Below are positions 25,878 through 35,247 of a stretch of DNA of 64,000 nucleotides, in pieces; the first letter of the stretch is position 1; every line of letters starts with the position of its first letter. Source of the DNA: Mitsuokella multacida DSM 20544 (GTDB taxonomy: Bacteria; Bacillota; Negativicutes; Selenomonadales; Selenomonadaceae); NCBI RefSeq assembly GCF_000155955.1, contig NZ_GG697141.2, positions 1,202,588 through 1,266,587 on the forward strand, read 5' to 3'. The position numbers and the translations under genes are program-made. Under the pieces are notes generated by a model. The model saw nothing but the letters and a program-made list of their open reading frames with translations. It was not told where the DNA came from and ran no database searches.

Positions 25878-27887
25878 ATGCCGCGGAATCTCTCGGCATG
25901 GATCGATCTTTCGATACATCTGTTCGTCATACTGATGCTCATCGGCATCCTGTCGTGCTACAATCATTTCATCGCCGCGATCTCCTTCGTCGTCTGGCTC
26001 TGCCTCGCCTTCTTCGCAAAGGAGCGCTGCCACGACCGCTCTCGGCGCTTTGAGCGCTACTGCCGCAATGTCGTGCGCAACCTCAATGAGATGATGAATT
26101 ACGCCATCGAGGACCTGCCGCAGGGCATCCTGATCGTCAATCAGGAGGGACGCATCCAGTGGTGCAATGAGCGCATGGCGGAGTACGCCGGCACGAAGCC
26201 GGAGCAGGATACGGATGTCAAGGATATCTGGCCCGCCATCATCATCGGGCCGGTCTGGGGCACAGTCGGCGAGTACGTCTTCGCCAATGAGGACCACTAC
26301 TATCAGGTGCGCTACCGGCCTGTCCCCGTGCCGCCGCATCAGACGCCGCTGATGGCGCTCTACGTGCAGGACATCACGGGCTTCGAGACCTTGCGCAATT
26401 CGTACAAGCTTAGCCGTACGGTCCTCGCCTACATCCAGATTGACAATTACGATGAGGTCATCCAGGGCCTCGACGAGGCGGCGCGCACAGCGCTCTTGCT
26501 CTCGGTCAACCAGCAGCTCGACAACTGGATGAAGAGCCTCGGCGGCTTCATGCGGCGCGTGTCGGATGACCTCTACGTCGTCATCCTCGAGCGCAAGGCA
26601 CTCGACAAGGCCATCGCGGCCCGTTTCGACATCCTCGACAAGGTCCGCCAGCTGCATAGCGCGAACCGCCTGCCCGTCACGCTGTCGATGGGCGTGGCGG
26701 TGGCCGACTGCCAGAGCATGGCCGACCTCGGCACGCAGGCCCAGGCAGGGCTCGACCTCGCGCTCGGCCGCGGCGGCGACCAGGTCGCCGTGCAGATCGG
26801 CGGCAAGACGCAGTTCTTCGGCGGCCGCGCGAAGGCCGTGGAGAAGCACACGCGCGTCAAGGCGCGCGTCGTCGCCCACGCCATCCGCGAGATCATGGAC
26901 GGCGCGGACGCCGTCTTCGTCATGGGCCACCACAACGAGGACTTCGACTGCTTCGGCGCCTCGATGGGCGTGGCCAAGATGGCGCGCCAGCTCGGCAAGC
27001 CCGTCAAGATTGTGCTGTCCGACATGAACGAGGGCATCGGCAAGTTCTCCGATATCCTCAAGGACAACGAGGAATACCAGGACATCATCGTGCGGGCAAG
27101 TGACCTCGTCAACATGACGGCGCTCAACCCTGTGCTCGTCGTCGTCGACACGCACATCCCGCACCTCGTCGCGGCGCCGGCGCTACTCGAGCGCATCCAC
27201 CGCGTCATCGTCATCGACCACCACCGCCGCAGCGAGCACTTCATCAAGAACCCGCTGCTCGTCTACATCGAGCCGGCCTCGAGCTCGTCGAGTGAGCTCG
27301 TCACGGAGCTCTTGATGTACTTCAGCGATAACCTCGTGCTCTCGCGCGTCGAGGCCACGGCGCTCTACTCGGGCCTCGTCGTCGACACGAAGAACTTCGC
27401 CGTGCAGACGGGCGTGCGCACCTTCGATGCCGCGGCCTACCTGCGGCGCAGCGGCGCTGACCCCGTCATGGTCCGCCATCTCTTCCGCACGGACTACGAG
27501 ACGACAGTCGCGCTCGCGAAGGCAGAGGCGCGCTCGGAGTTCTACGAGGGCGGCCTCATCGTCTCGACCTGTCCCGAGCTCATCTCGAACGGCCAGGTCA
27601 TCGCGGCGCAGGTCGCAGACTCGCTGCTGCGCATCGAGAACGTGCGCATGAGCATCGTCGTCTTCCAGCTCACGGAGGACACGGTGGGCATCAGCGCGCG
27701 CTCGACGGGCGAGCTCAATGTCCAGGTCATCATGGAGGCGTTTGGCGGCGGCGGCCACCAGAACGTCGCCGGCGCCCAGATCAAGGGCGGCAATGTCGAA
27801 GATATCAAGCAAAAGGCAATCGAGATTGCCAAGAAGTACATAGAGGAGTTTGATCAAGATGAAAGTAATCTTACAGCAGGACGTTAA
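25878..27887 (+). CDS. gdpP: membrane-bound cyclic di-AMP phosphodiesterase GdpP
   Basis: 669 residues. Two N-terminal membrane helices (about 10-55) precede a PAS-like sensor (DLPQGILIVNQEGRIQWCN), a degenerate GGDEF domain (to about 300), and DHH/DHHA1 phosphodiesterase domains. Catalytic metal-site motifs are GHHNEDFDCFGAS, VVDTHIPH, VIDHHRRSEH and the DHHA1 motif GGGGHQNVAGAQ. It hydrolyses c-di-AMP to pApA and so tunes potassium, osmotic and wall homeostasis; two potassium-uptake genes lie 10 kb away. Its final 29 nt overlap the rplI start. Confidence 0.93.
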   Translation: MPRNLSAWIDLSIHLFVILMLIGILSCYNHFIAAISFVVWLCLAFFAKERCHDRSRRFERYCRNVVRNLNEMMNYAIEDLPQGILIVNQEGRIQWCNERMAEYAGTKPEQDTDVKDIWPAIIIGPVWGTVGEYVFANEDHYYQVRYRPVPVPPHQTPLMALYVQDITGFETLRNSYKLSRTVLAYIQIDNYDEVIQGLDEAARTALLLSVNQQLDNWMKSLGGFMRRVSDDLYVVILERKALDKAIAARFDILDKVRQLHSANRLPVTLSMGVAVADCQSMADLGTQAQAGLDLALGRGGDQVAVQIGGKTQFFGGRAKAVEKHTRVKARVVAHAIREIMDGADAVFVMGHHNEDFDCFGASMGVAKMARQLGKPVKIVLSDMNEGIGKFSDILKDNEEYQDIIVRASDLVNMTALNPVLVVVDTHIPHLVAAPALLERIHRVIVIDHHRRSEHFIKNPLLVYIEPASSSSSELVTELLMYFSDNLVLSRVEATALYSGLVVDTKNFAVQTGVRTFDAAAYLRRSGADPVMVRHLFRTDYETTVALAKAEARSEFYEGGLIVSTCPELISNGQVIAAQVADSLLRIENVRMSIVVFQLTEDTVGISARSTGELNVQVIMEAFGGGGHQNVAGAQIKGGNVEDIKQKAIEIAKKYIEEFDQDESNLTAGR

Positions 27888-28302
27888 GAAACTCGGTAAA
27901 AAAGGCGATATCGTCGAGGTATCGGAGGGCTACGGCCGCAATTTCCTGCTGCCGCGCAAGGCAGCAGTGCTGGCCACCGCACAGAACCTCAACGTGGCGA
28001 ACGCAAAGGCCGGCTCCAAGGCCCGCAAGGAGGCCATGGCCGCAGATGAGGCCAAGCTCATGGCAAAGCAGCTCGAGAAGGTCGAGGTCAAGATCCCGGT
28101 CCGCATCGGCGAGGGCGGCAAGCTCTTCGGCAGCGTGACGGGCAAGGACGTGTCGGAGGCACTCAAGAAGCAGCACATCGACATCGACAAGCGCAAGATC
28201 ACCATCCAGGGTGAAGTGACGGGCACTGGCGTCTACGAGGCGGTCATCAAGGTTCATCCGACTGTCACGAGCAAGATCAAGGTCAGCGTCGTCGCAGAGT
28301 GA
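27859..28302 (+). CDS. rplI: 50S ribosomal protein L9
   Basis: 147-residue L9: the N-terminal rRNA-binding domain KVILQQDVKKLGKKGDIVEV and GYGRNFLLPRKAAV signature, a connecting helix rich in Ala/Lys, and a C-terminal domain with FGSVTGKDVSEAL. The ATG at 27859 lies inside the end of gdpP (29-nt overlap), 8 nt after GAGGAG, so translation is probably coupled. A terminator follows. Confidence 0.97.
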   Translation: MKVILQQDVKKLGKKGDIVEVSEGYGRNFLLPRKAAVLATAQNLNVANAKAGSKARKEAMAADEAKLMAKQLEKVEVKIPVRIGEGGKLFGSVTGKDVSEALKKQHIDIDKRKITIQGEVTGTGVYEAVIKVHPTVTSKIKVSVVAE

Positions 28303-28314
28303 TTGACTAAGAAG

Positions 28315-28341
28315 AAGCCTCCTCGCAAGAGGGGGCTTTTT
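28315..28341 (+). terminator. terminator after rplI
   Basis: Stem AAGCCTCCTC / GAGGGGGCTT with a GCAA tetraloop, then TTT. It separates rplI from lonC by partial or full termination. Confidence 0.8.
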
Positions 28342-28373
28342 GGTTCACAGTATCATCGAGTAAAGGAGGGACT

Positions 28374-30329
28374 ATGTCCTTTTTCAATCGTTTTTTCCAT
28401 CAGGATAAGCAGGACAAGCAGGACGGGCAGAAGGAACGTCCAGAGCAGGAAGAGGGTGTACAGCGGCCTGAAGTCCTGCCAATCGACCGCGAGATCGACG
28501 CGCTCTATCAGGCGCTCATCGACCTCATCGGCGCGGATTCGCTCGTCATCCAGGCCGGACGCATGAACGCGATGGACCTTCTGCGCTCCACGGGGCGCTG
28601 TGAGCGCGTGCTGGCCCTGCAGCGCATCCTCGACGAGGACCCGCTCTTGCATCCGGCTCCTCGCGAAGCGGAGCTGCCGGCCGTGCTCCAGCAGCTGACG
28701 GAGCGCATCGCCGAGAAGCGCGCGCGCAAGGACGTGGAAGACCGCATCGAGAAGAAGGTCAACGAGAAGCTTGAGCAGGAGCACCAGGACTACGTTGACG
28801 ACATCCGCAAGCAGGTCATAAAGGAGGAGAAGCCGGACGCGGAGACGCCGCAGGATGCCGAGAAGCGCGCAAAGCTCGAAAAGCTCGACAGCATCCACCT
28901 GACGCAGTCCGTCATGGAGCTCTTGCGCCCGCGCGATTTCAGCGAGATCGTCGGCCAGGAGCGCGCCGTCAAATCCCTGCTCGCCAAGCTCTCCTCGCCG
29001 TACCCGCAGCACCTGCTGCTCTACGGCCCGCCGGGCGTCGGCAAGACGACGGCCGCGCGCCTCGTGCTCGAAGCGGCGCGCAAGAAGCCGGCCTCGCCGT
29101 TCCGCGAGGACGCGCCTTTTGTTGAGACGGACGGCACGACGCTGCGCTGGGACCCGCGCGACATCACGAATCCGCTCTTGGGCTCGGTGCACGATCCGAT
29201 TTATCAGGGCGCGCAGAAGACGCTCGCGGACAGCGGCATCCCTGAGCCGAAGCCGGGCCTCGTCACGGAGGCACACGGCGGCATCCTCTTCATCGACGAG
29301 ATCGGCGAGATGGACGAGATGTTGCAGAACAAGCTCCTGAAGGTCCTCGAGGACAAGCGCGCCTACTTCGAGTCGGCCTACTACGATCCGACGGACCCGA
29401 AGGTCCCGCCCTACATCCGCAAGCTCTTCGAGGAGGGCGCGCCGGCGGACTTCGTGCTGATCGGCGCGACGACGCGCGACGCCGGCCACATCAATCCGGC
29501 GCTGCGCTCGCGCTGTGCCGAGATCTACTTCGAGCCGCTGACGCCGAAGCACATCGAGGCCATCGTGCAGAACGCGGCTGCGAAGCTCAAGGTCGCGCTC
29601 GAGCCCGGCGTCGCAGCGTTGATTTCCGAGTACACGGTCGAGGGGCGCAAGGCCATCAACATCCTCGCCGATGCCTACAGCCTCGCGCTCGAGAAGGCCG
29701 ATGGCAGGATGGAGGGCCTGACGATCGGCCGCGCGGCCGTCTACGAGGTCGCGCAGGTCTCGCGCCTCTACCAGTTCGTCACGAAGAAGGCGCGCCACAC
29801 CGCCGTGCAGGGCCACATCTTCGGCCTCGGCGTCGCGGGCTTCCTCGGCTCCGTCATCGAGATCGAGGCCGTCGCCTTCTCTGCGCGTGAGAAGGGCAAG
29901 GGCACGGTGCGCTTCAACGAGACGGCCGGCAGCATGGCGAAGGACTCCGTCTTCAACGCCGCTTCGGTCATGCGCCAGTTGACCGGCAAGGACATCCACG
30001 ACTACGATGTGCACATCAACGTCATCGGCGGCGGCAACATCGACGGGCCGAGTGCTGGCACGGCCATCCTCGCCTGCATCGTCAGCGCTGTGACGGGCCG
30101 CAGGATACGCCAGGACGTGGCCGTGACGGGCGAGATCTCGCTCGCGGGGCGCGTGCGCCCCGTGGGCGGCGTCTTCGAGAAGGCATACGGTGCACGCCAG
30201 GCCGGCATCAAGACGCTCGTGATCCCGAAGGAGAACGAGCGCGACATCCCAGAAGACCTCCTGGGCCTCGACATCCATGCGGTGGAGACGGCTGAGGAGG
30301 CATTCCAGCTGATTTTCGAGGAGGAATAA
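28374..30329 (+). CDS. lonC: LonC-type ATP-dependent protease
   Basis: 651-residue AAA+ protease. Residues 1-180 are a charged helical N-domain rather than a true Lon substrate domain. The AAA+ module has Walker A LLYGPPGVGKTTAARL, Walker B GILFIDEIGEMDEM and sensor/arginine region INPALRSRCAEIYF. The C-terminal protease has the Ser-Lys dyad: GPSAGTAILACI (Ser) and FEKAYGARQAGIKTL (Lys). It groups with LonC/LonB-like proteins, not classical LonA, by length and the missing LonN domain. Sits between rplI and dnaB, interrupting the usual Firmicutes order. Confidence 0.88.
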   Translation: MSFFNRFFHQDKQDKQDGQKERPEQEEGVQRPEVLPIDREIDALYQALIDLIGADSLVIQAGRMNAMDLLRSTGRCERVLALQRILDEDPLLHPAPREAELPAVLQQLTERIAEKRARKDVEDRIEKKVNEKLEQEHQDYVDDIRKQVIKEEKPDAETPQDAEKRAKLEKLDSIHLTQSVMELLRPRDFSEIVGQERAVKSLLAKLSSPYPQHLLLYGPPGVGKTTAARLVLEAARKKPASPFREDAPFVETDGTTLRWDPRDITNPLLGSVHDPIYQGAQKTLADSGIPEPKPGLVTEAHGGILFIDEIGEMDEMLQNKLLKVLEDKRAYFESAYYDPTDPKVPPYIRKLFEEGAPADFVLIGATTRDAGHINPALRSRCAEIYFEPLTPKHIEAIVQNAAAKLKVALEPGVAALISEYTVEGRKAINILADAYSLALEKADGRMEGLTIGRAAVYEVAQVSRLYQFVTKKARHTAVQGHIFGLGVAGFLGSVIEIEAVAFSAREKGKGTVRFNETAGSMAKDSVFNAASVMRQLTGKDIHDYDVHINVIGGGNIDGPSAGTAILACIVSAVTGRRIRQDVAVTGEISLAGRVRPVGGVFEKAYGARQAGIKTLVIPKENERDIPEDLLGLDIHAVETAEEAFQLIFEEE

Positions 30330-30331
30330 AG

Positions 30332-31660
30332 ATGGCATTACCAGAGCGTGTGCCGCCTCAGAACATCGAGGCAGAACAGGCGGTCCTCGGTGCGATGATG
30401 ATCAAGAAAGAGGCGATCGTCGAGGCGCAGGAGATCCTGCAGCCGGAAGATTTCTACCGCGAGGCGCACCGCCGCGTCTACGATGCGATGCTGAAGCTCG
30501 CCGAGAACGACGAGGCGGTCGACCTCGTCACGCTGACCGAGCAGCTGCGCAAGGACGGCGAGCTCGAGAAGGTCGGTGGCATCCCGTTCATCACGACGAT
30601 CGCCAACATCGTGCCGACGGCGGCCAATGTTGCGTACCACGCGAAGATTGTCAAGGAGAAGGCCGAGCTGCGCCGCCTCATCGACGCGGCGACGGAGATT
30701 GCCAGCGCTGCCTATGAGGACACGCAGCCGGTCGAGAACATCATGGATGCGGCCGAGCAGAAGATCCTCGCCGTGGCGGGCGCACAGGCGTCAAATGGCT
30801 TCGAGTCGCTCAAGAGCATCATCATGCGGACGTTCGAGCATATCAACGTGCTCTACGAGTCGAAGGGTGGCATCACGGGCCTGCCGACGGGCTTCAAGGA
30901 CCTCGACCGCCTGACGAGCGGCCTGCAGGCCTCCGACCTCATCCTCGTCGCCGCGCGCCCGTCGATGGGCAAGACGGCCTTCACGCTGAACATCGCCTCG
31001 TACGTCGGCCTGCACGGCGGCAAGGTCGCCTTCTTCTCGCTCGAGATGAGCAAGGAGCAGCTCATGCAGCGCATGCTCTGCTCCGAGGGTGACATCGATT
31101 CCCAGATGCTGCGCACGGGCCAGCTCGATGACGAGGACTGGTCGCATCTCGTCACCGTCGCCGACAAGCTCAACCGCGCGCCGATCTACATCGACGACAC
31201 GGCGGGCATCACCGTCATGGACCTGCGCTCGAAGGCGCGCCGCCTCAAGGCGGAGCATGGCCTCGACCTCATCGTCATCGACTACCTGCAGCTCATGCAG
31301 GGCAGGCCGAGCAAGAACGGCGACAACCGCCAGCAGGAGATCTCCGAGATATCGCGCTCTCTCAAGGCGCTCGCGCGCGAGCTCAACGTGCCGGTCATCG
31401 CACTCTCGCAGCTCTCGCGCTCCGTCGAGGCGCGCCAGGTCAAGCGCCCGATGCTCTCCGACCTGCGCGAGTCCGGCTCCCTCGAGCAGGACGCCGACAT
31501 CGTCATGTTCCTCTACCGCGAGGACTACTACGACAAGGATACGGACAAGAAGAACCAGACAGAAGTCATCATCGCCAAGCACCGCAATGGCCCTGTTGAC
31601 ACGGTCCGTCTCTACTTCCAGAAGGAGTACACGAAGTTCCGCGATATGATTCAGGAATGA
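30332..31660 (+). CDS. dnaB: replicative DNA helicase DnaB
   Basis: 442-residue hexameric helicase that unwinds DNA at the fork. The N-terminal helical domain begins RVPPQNIEAEQAVLGAM. The RecA-like domain has Walker A ARPSMGKTAFTLNIA, Walker B LDLIVIDYLQLMQG, the arginine-finger segment SDLRESGSLEQDADIVMFL and the C-terminal GPVDTVRLYF. It begins 2 nt after the lonC stop with its ribosome binding site inside that gene, so the two are translationally linked. Known as dnaC in Bacillus. No intein or insert. Confidence 0.97.
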   Translation: MALPERVPPQNIEAEQAVLGAMMIKKEAIVEAQEILQPEDFYREAHRRVYDAMLKLAENDEAVDLVTLTEQLRKDGELEKVGGIPFITTIANIVPTAANVAYHAKIVKEKAELRRLIDAATEIASAAYEDTQPVENIMDAAEQKILAVAGAQASNGFESLKSIIMRTFEHINVLYESKGGITGLPTGFKDLDRLTSGLQASDLILVAARPSMGKTAFTLNIASYVGLHGGKVAFFSLEMSKEQLMQRMLCSEGDIDSQMLRTGQLDDEDWSHLVTVADKLNRAPIYIDDTAGITVMDLRSKARRLKAEHGLDLIVIDYLQLMQGRPSKNGDNRQQEISEISRSLKALARELNVPVIALSQLSRSVEARQVKRPMLSDLRESGSLEQDADIVMFLYREDYYDKDTDKKNQTEVIIAKHRNGPVDTVRLYFQKEYTKFRDMIQE

Positions 31661-31672
31661 CGCTCTTTTTTC

Positions 31673-31725
31673 TTGACAAAACGCTCGCTTCGTTATACAC
31701 TTGGATTATGAAAACGGTCTCATAA
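31673..31725 (+). promoter_or_regulatory. promoter and LacI-type operator of the sucrose operon
   Basis: TTGACA (31673-31678) is followed by TATACA at 15 nt or TACACT at 17 nt spacing. Immediately downstream, TTATGAAAACGGTCTCATAA (31706-31725) is an inverted repeat with a central CG and TGAAA/TCTCA-like halves, the form bound by LacI/ScrR-family repressors. The repressor gene itself is not in the window. Confidence 0.7.
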
Positions 31726-31772
31726 CGAAGAATCAGAGTCAAACGAGAGGAATAAAGAAAGGGGAAATCTTC

Positions 31773-33659
31773 ATGAAAGAGATTCGCTTGGACAGTCCGC
31801 TGAACGGACAGCTCATCGAATTGAAAGATGTCAAGGACCCGGCCTTCGCGAGCGGCGCGATGGGCAAGGGTGCTGCCGTCAAGGACCCGGACGGCAAGGT
31901 CTACTCGCCGGTCGACGGCACGGTCACGGTGCTCTTCGGCACGAAGCACGCCATCGGCATCCATGCTGAGGACGGTGCGGACATCCTGATCCACGTCGGC
32001 ATCGACACGGTCAACCTCGGCGGCAAGTACTTCGACGCCAAGATTGCACAGGGCGATACGGTCAAGAAGGGCCAGCTGCTCTTGGAGTTCGACCCGGAGG
32101 GCATCAAGTCGGCCGCCTACGACACGACGACGCCGGTCCTCGTGACGAACGCCTTCGACTACGACAAGATCACGGTCGCGCTCGGCGATAAGGAGATCAC
32201 GACGGTTACGGCAGAGCCGGCAGAAGAAGCCGCCCCGGAGGCGGATGCAGCCGCTGCGTCGGCGGAGCCGGAGGAAGACTACAGCGACCTGCCGAAGGAA
32301 GAACGCGTCGCGAAGCTCATCTGGAAGTACGTCGGCGGCCACGACAATGTCCGCAGCGCCGAGCACTGCGCGACGCGCCTGCGCCTGATCATCAACGACA
32401 AGTCGAAGCTCGACGCGAAGGCCATCGAGAACATCGACGGCGTCAAGGGCCAGTTCTTTGCAGCGGCTCAGTACCAGATCATCCTCGGCACGGGCTTTGT
32501 CGACAAGGTGTACGACGCCTTCGTCGCCGGCACGGGCCTCGCTGGTGCCAGCAACAACAAGGCTGAGGCATATGCACAGATGTCGATGGCCCAGAAGATC
32601 TCTCGCACGCTCGGCGACGTCTTCGTGCCGATTATCCCAGTCCTCGTCGCGACCGGTCTTTTCATGGGCCTGCGCGGCGCCTGCCTGAGCCTCGGCGTCC
32701 AGTTCAGTGACAACGTCCTGCGCATGAGCCAGATTCTCACGGATACGGCCTTCGCCTTCCTGCCAGCCCTCGTCTGCTGGTCCACGACGAAGCGCTTCGG
32801 CGGCACGCCGGTCATCGGCATCGTCCTCGGCCTCATGCTCGTCGCACCGCAGCTGCCGAACGCCTATGCGATTGCCGCCGGTGAAGCACAGCCGATCATG
32901 ATGGACATCTTCGGCCTCAGCGTACCGGTCGTCGGCTATCAGGGCTCCGTCCTGCCGGCCCTCGTCCTCGGCATCTTTGCCGCGAAGCTTCAGAAATGGC
33001 TCAAGACCTTCATTCCGGACGTCATTGACCTCATCGTCACGCCGTTCCTGACGCTCTTCATCTCCATGATCCTCGGCCTCCTGATCGTCGGCCCAATCAT
33101 GCACTGGATCGAGCTCGCCGTCTTCGGCGCCATCCAGACGTTCCTCGCCCTTCCGTACGGCGTCGGCGGCTTCATCGTTGGCGGCATCCATCAGGTCATC
33201 GTCGTCTTCGGTGTCCACCACGTCTTCAATGCCCTTGAGGTCCAGCTGCTCGCCACGACGGGCGTCGATCCGTTCAACGCCATCATCACGGGCGCTATCA
33301 TCGCACAGGGCGGTGCCGCTGCCGCTGTTGCAGCGCGCACGAAGAATAAGAAGAAGCGCGCTCTCTACGTTTCCTCGATCGTACCGGCCTTCCTCGGCAT
33401 CACGGAGCCGGTCATCTTCGGTATCAACCTGCGCCTCATGAAGCCGTTCCTCTATGCACTCGTCGGCGGCGCCTGCGCAGGCGGCATTGCCGGTTTCCTG
33501 CACCTCGCTGGCACGGGCATGGGCATCACGGTCCTGCCGGGTACACTCCTGTACCTCGATCACCTGCCGCAGTACATCCTCGTCAATGTCGTTGGTTTCG
33601 CCGTAGCGTTTGCTCTGACGTTCACGCTGTTTAACCCGGAAAAAGAGGACGAAGCGTAA
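31773..33659 (+). CDS. sucrose-type PTS transporter, domains IIA-IIB-IIC
   Basis: 628-residue permease that imports and phosphorylates sucrose (or a related beta-glucoside). Domain order is unusual, with IIA first: residues 1-145 carry the glucose-type IIA active His in ADILIHVGIDTVNLGG. An acidic Ala/Glu/Pro linker follows. IIB (about 175-255) has the phosphorylated Cys in EHCATRLRLI. IIC (about 275-625) has ten hydrophobic segments and the substrate-site motif ITEPVIFGINLRLM. Sucrose is inferred from the adjacent sucrose-6-phosphate hydrolase. ATG 31773 follows AAAGGGG. Confidence 0.88.
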   Translation: MKEIRLDSPLNGQLIELKDVKDPAFASGAMGKGAAVKDPDGKVYSPVDGTVTVLFGTKHAIGIHAEDGADILIHVGIDTVNLGGKYFDAKIAQGDTVKKGQLLLEFDPEGIKSAAYDTTTPVLVTNAFDYDKITVALGDKEITTVTAEPAEEAAPEADAAAASAEPEEDYSDLPKEERVAKLIWKYVGGHDNVRSAEHCATRLRLIINDKSKLDAKAIENIDGVKGQFFAAAQYQIILGTGFVDKVYDAFVAGTGLAGASNNKAEAYAQMSMAQKISRTLGDVFVPIIPVLVATGLFMGLRGACLSLGVQFSDNVLRMSQILTDTAFAFLPALVCWSTTKRFGGTPVIGIVLGLMLVAPQLPNAYAIAAGEAQPIMMDIFGLSVPVVGYQGSVLPALVLGIFAAKLQKWLKTFIPDVIDLIVTPFLTLFISMILGLLIVGPIMHWIELAVFGAIQTFLALPYGVGGFIVGGIHQVIVVFGVHHVFNALEVQLLATTGVDPFNAIITGAIIAQGGAAAAVAARTKNKKKRALYVSSIVPAFLGITEPVIFGINLRLMKPFLYALVGGACAGGIAGFLHLAGTGMGITVLPGTLLYLDHLPQYILVNVVGFAVAFALTFTLFNPEKEDEA

Positions 33660-33722
33660 GAACTACTGATGGGGCTGCCTGTTACGGCAGCCCTTTTCTT
33701 GTTATAGAAGGAGGATTCTCTA

Positions 33723-35174
33723 ATGGAAAAGTTTGATAAGAAGGCCATCGACGCTAAGGTGGCGGCTGGCTTCCCACTGACGGACCGCTGGCACAACCGC
33801 TTCCATCTCGAGATGCCGTTCGGCCTCATCAACGACCCGAATGGCCTGACGTTCGCGGATGGCGAATACCATATCTTCTACCAGTGGAATCCGCTTGGCT
33901 GCGAGCACAAGAACAAGTGCTGGGCGCATGTCCGGACGCGCGACTTCGTCCACTACTCGATGCCGGAGCTCTCGCTCTGGCCGAGCGACGAGCACGACAA
34001 GGACGGCTGCTACTCGGGCTGCGGCTTCACGGAGAAGGGCAAGGTCCACGTCTTCTACACCTGCAACGCCAAGAATGACGGCGTGCGCACGCCGGCGCAG
34101 CGCTTCGGTACGCTGCAGGAGGACGGCCATGTCGAGAAGGGCGCGATCGTCGTGCCGGACAGCCCCGAGGGCATCACGGGCCACTTCCGCGATCCGTATC
34201 TCTTCCATCGCCATGGCAAGCGCTACTTCGTCATCGGCGCACAGGCTGACGAGGAGAAGCCGCGCGGCACGGTCCTCATCTACAAGGAGACGAAAGAGGG
34301 CTGGCAGAATCTCGGCGAGCTCAAGACGCGCCTTAAGGACTTCGGCTACATGTGGGAGTGCCCGAACATGCTGCACTTCGGCAGCTACGATGCGCTGATC
34401 TTCTGCCCGCAGGGACTCGAGGCGCGCGAGTTCGACCGCCAGAACATCTACCAGGCCGGCTACATCGCAGGCCACTTGTCGCTCGACAGCATGGACATGA
34501 TGCAGCACACGAAATTCCAGGAGCTTGACCACGGCTTCGACTTCTACGCACCGCAGGTCGTCCAGCATGAAGGCCGCCACATCCTGCTCGGCTGGATGGG
34601 CATGCCCGACAAGGATGCCGAGTACCCGACGAGTGAGAAGGGCTGGATGTACAGCCTGACGCTGCCGCGCGTGCTGACCCTGCGCCAGGGGCACATCTTC
34701 TCGCGCCCGGCCGCAGAGCTCAAGGCCCTGCGCATCGAGAGCTCGGCCATCGACATCGATGCCGACATGGAGAGCAAGGTCCTCACGCGCCTGTTTGATG
34801 GCTCGGAGGTCCTTATGGACATCACGCTGGGCGAAGCGCAGAAGGTCACGATGACGCTGGCCTATGGCCTCGAGAAGACGGTCTTCGCGTACGACCGCAC
34901 GACGCAGGTCATGACGATTGACCGCACGGGCATGAAGAACGGCGGCCGCGGCGTGCGCCGCTTCAAGATGTTCGTCGACAACGTGCTCTCGCTGCAGCTC
35001 TTCGTCGACCGCGTGGCCGTTGAGGCGTTCTTCCAGCACGGCGAAGAAGCGGCGAGCCTGCTCGTCTTCCCGGAGAAGAACATCCGCCCCGAGCTGCGCA
35101 TCGAGGCAGACGCCCCGCTCGAGACCGTCACGGGCCGCGTCTGGGAGCTCGACGCCTTCCACTTCAATCCCTGA
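33723..35174 (+). CDS. scrB: sucrose-6-phosphate hydrolase (GH32)
   Basis: 483-residue cytoplasmic invertase that splits the sucrose 6-phosphate made by the upstream PTS into glucose 6-phosphate and fructose. GH32 catalytic motifs are present: nucleophile in GLINDPNGLTF (residue ~37), transition-state Asp in HFRDPYLF and acid/base Glu in YMWECPNM. A five-bladed propeller precedes a C-terminal beta-sandwich. GGAGG lies 9 nt before the ATG. The 63-nt gap after the PTS gene contains a weak GC hairpin (GGGCTGCC...GGCAGCCC at 33671) but both are probably one operon. Confidence 0.93.
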   Translation: MEKFDKKAIDAKVAAGFPLTDRWHNRFHLEMPFGLINDPNGLTFADGEYHIFYQWNPLGCEHKNKCWAHVRTRDFVHYSMPELSLWPSDEHDKDGCYSGCGFTEKGKVHVFYTCNAKNDGVRTPAQRFGTLQEDGHVEKGAIVVPDSPEGITGHFRDPYLFHRHGKRYFVIGAQADEEKPRGTVLIYKETKEGWQNLGELKTRLKDFGYMWECPNMLHFGSYDALIFCPQGLEAREFDRQNIYQAGYIAGHLSLDSMDMMQHTKFQELDHGFDFYAPQVVQHEGRHILLGWMGMPDKDAEYPTSEKGWMYSLTLPRVLTLRQGHIFSRPAAELKALRIESSAIDIDADMESKVLTRLFDGSEVLMDITLGEAQKVTMTLAYGLEKTVFAYDRTTQVMTIDRTGMKNGGRGVRRFKMFVDNVLSLQLFVDRVAVEAFFQHGEEAASLLVFPEKNIRPELRIEADAPLETVTGRVWELDAFHFNP

Positions 35175-35194
35175 TTCCCTGATACAGCGTACAG

Positions 35195-35226
35195 AAAAGC
35201 CCCGAAGCAACTGCTTCGGGGCTTTC
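35195..35226. terminator. bidirectional terminator between scrB and the small minus-strand gene
   Basis: Stem AAAAGCCCCGAAGCA / TGCTTCGGGGCTTT; T tracts on both strands allow it to serve both converging genes. Confidence 0.88.
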
Positions 35227-35247
35227 TTGCAAACAGAACTGATGGGA

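Noticed and set aside
28353-30338. 661-codon frame opposite lonC
   Set aside because: Arg/Leu/Ala/Val-rich shadow; the AAA+ and protease motifs on the plus strand are unambiguous.
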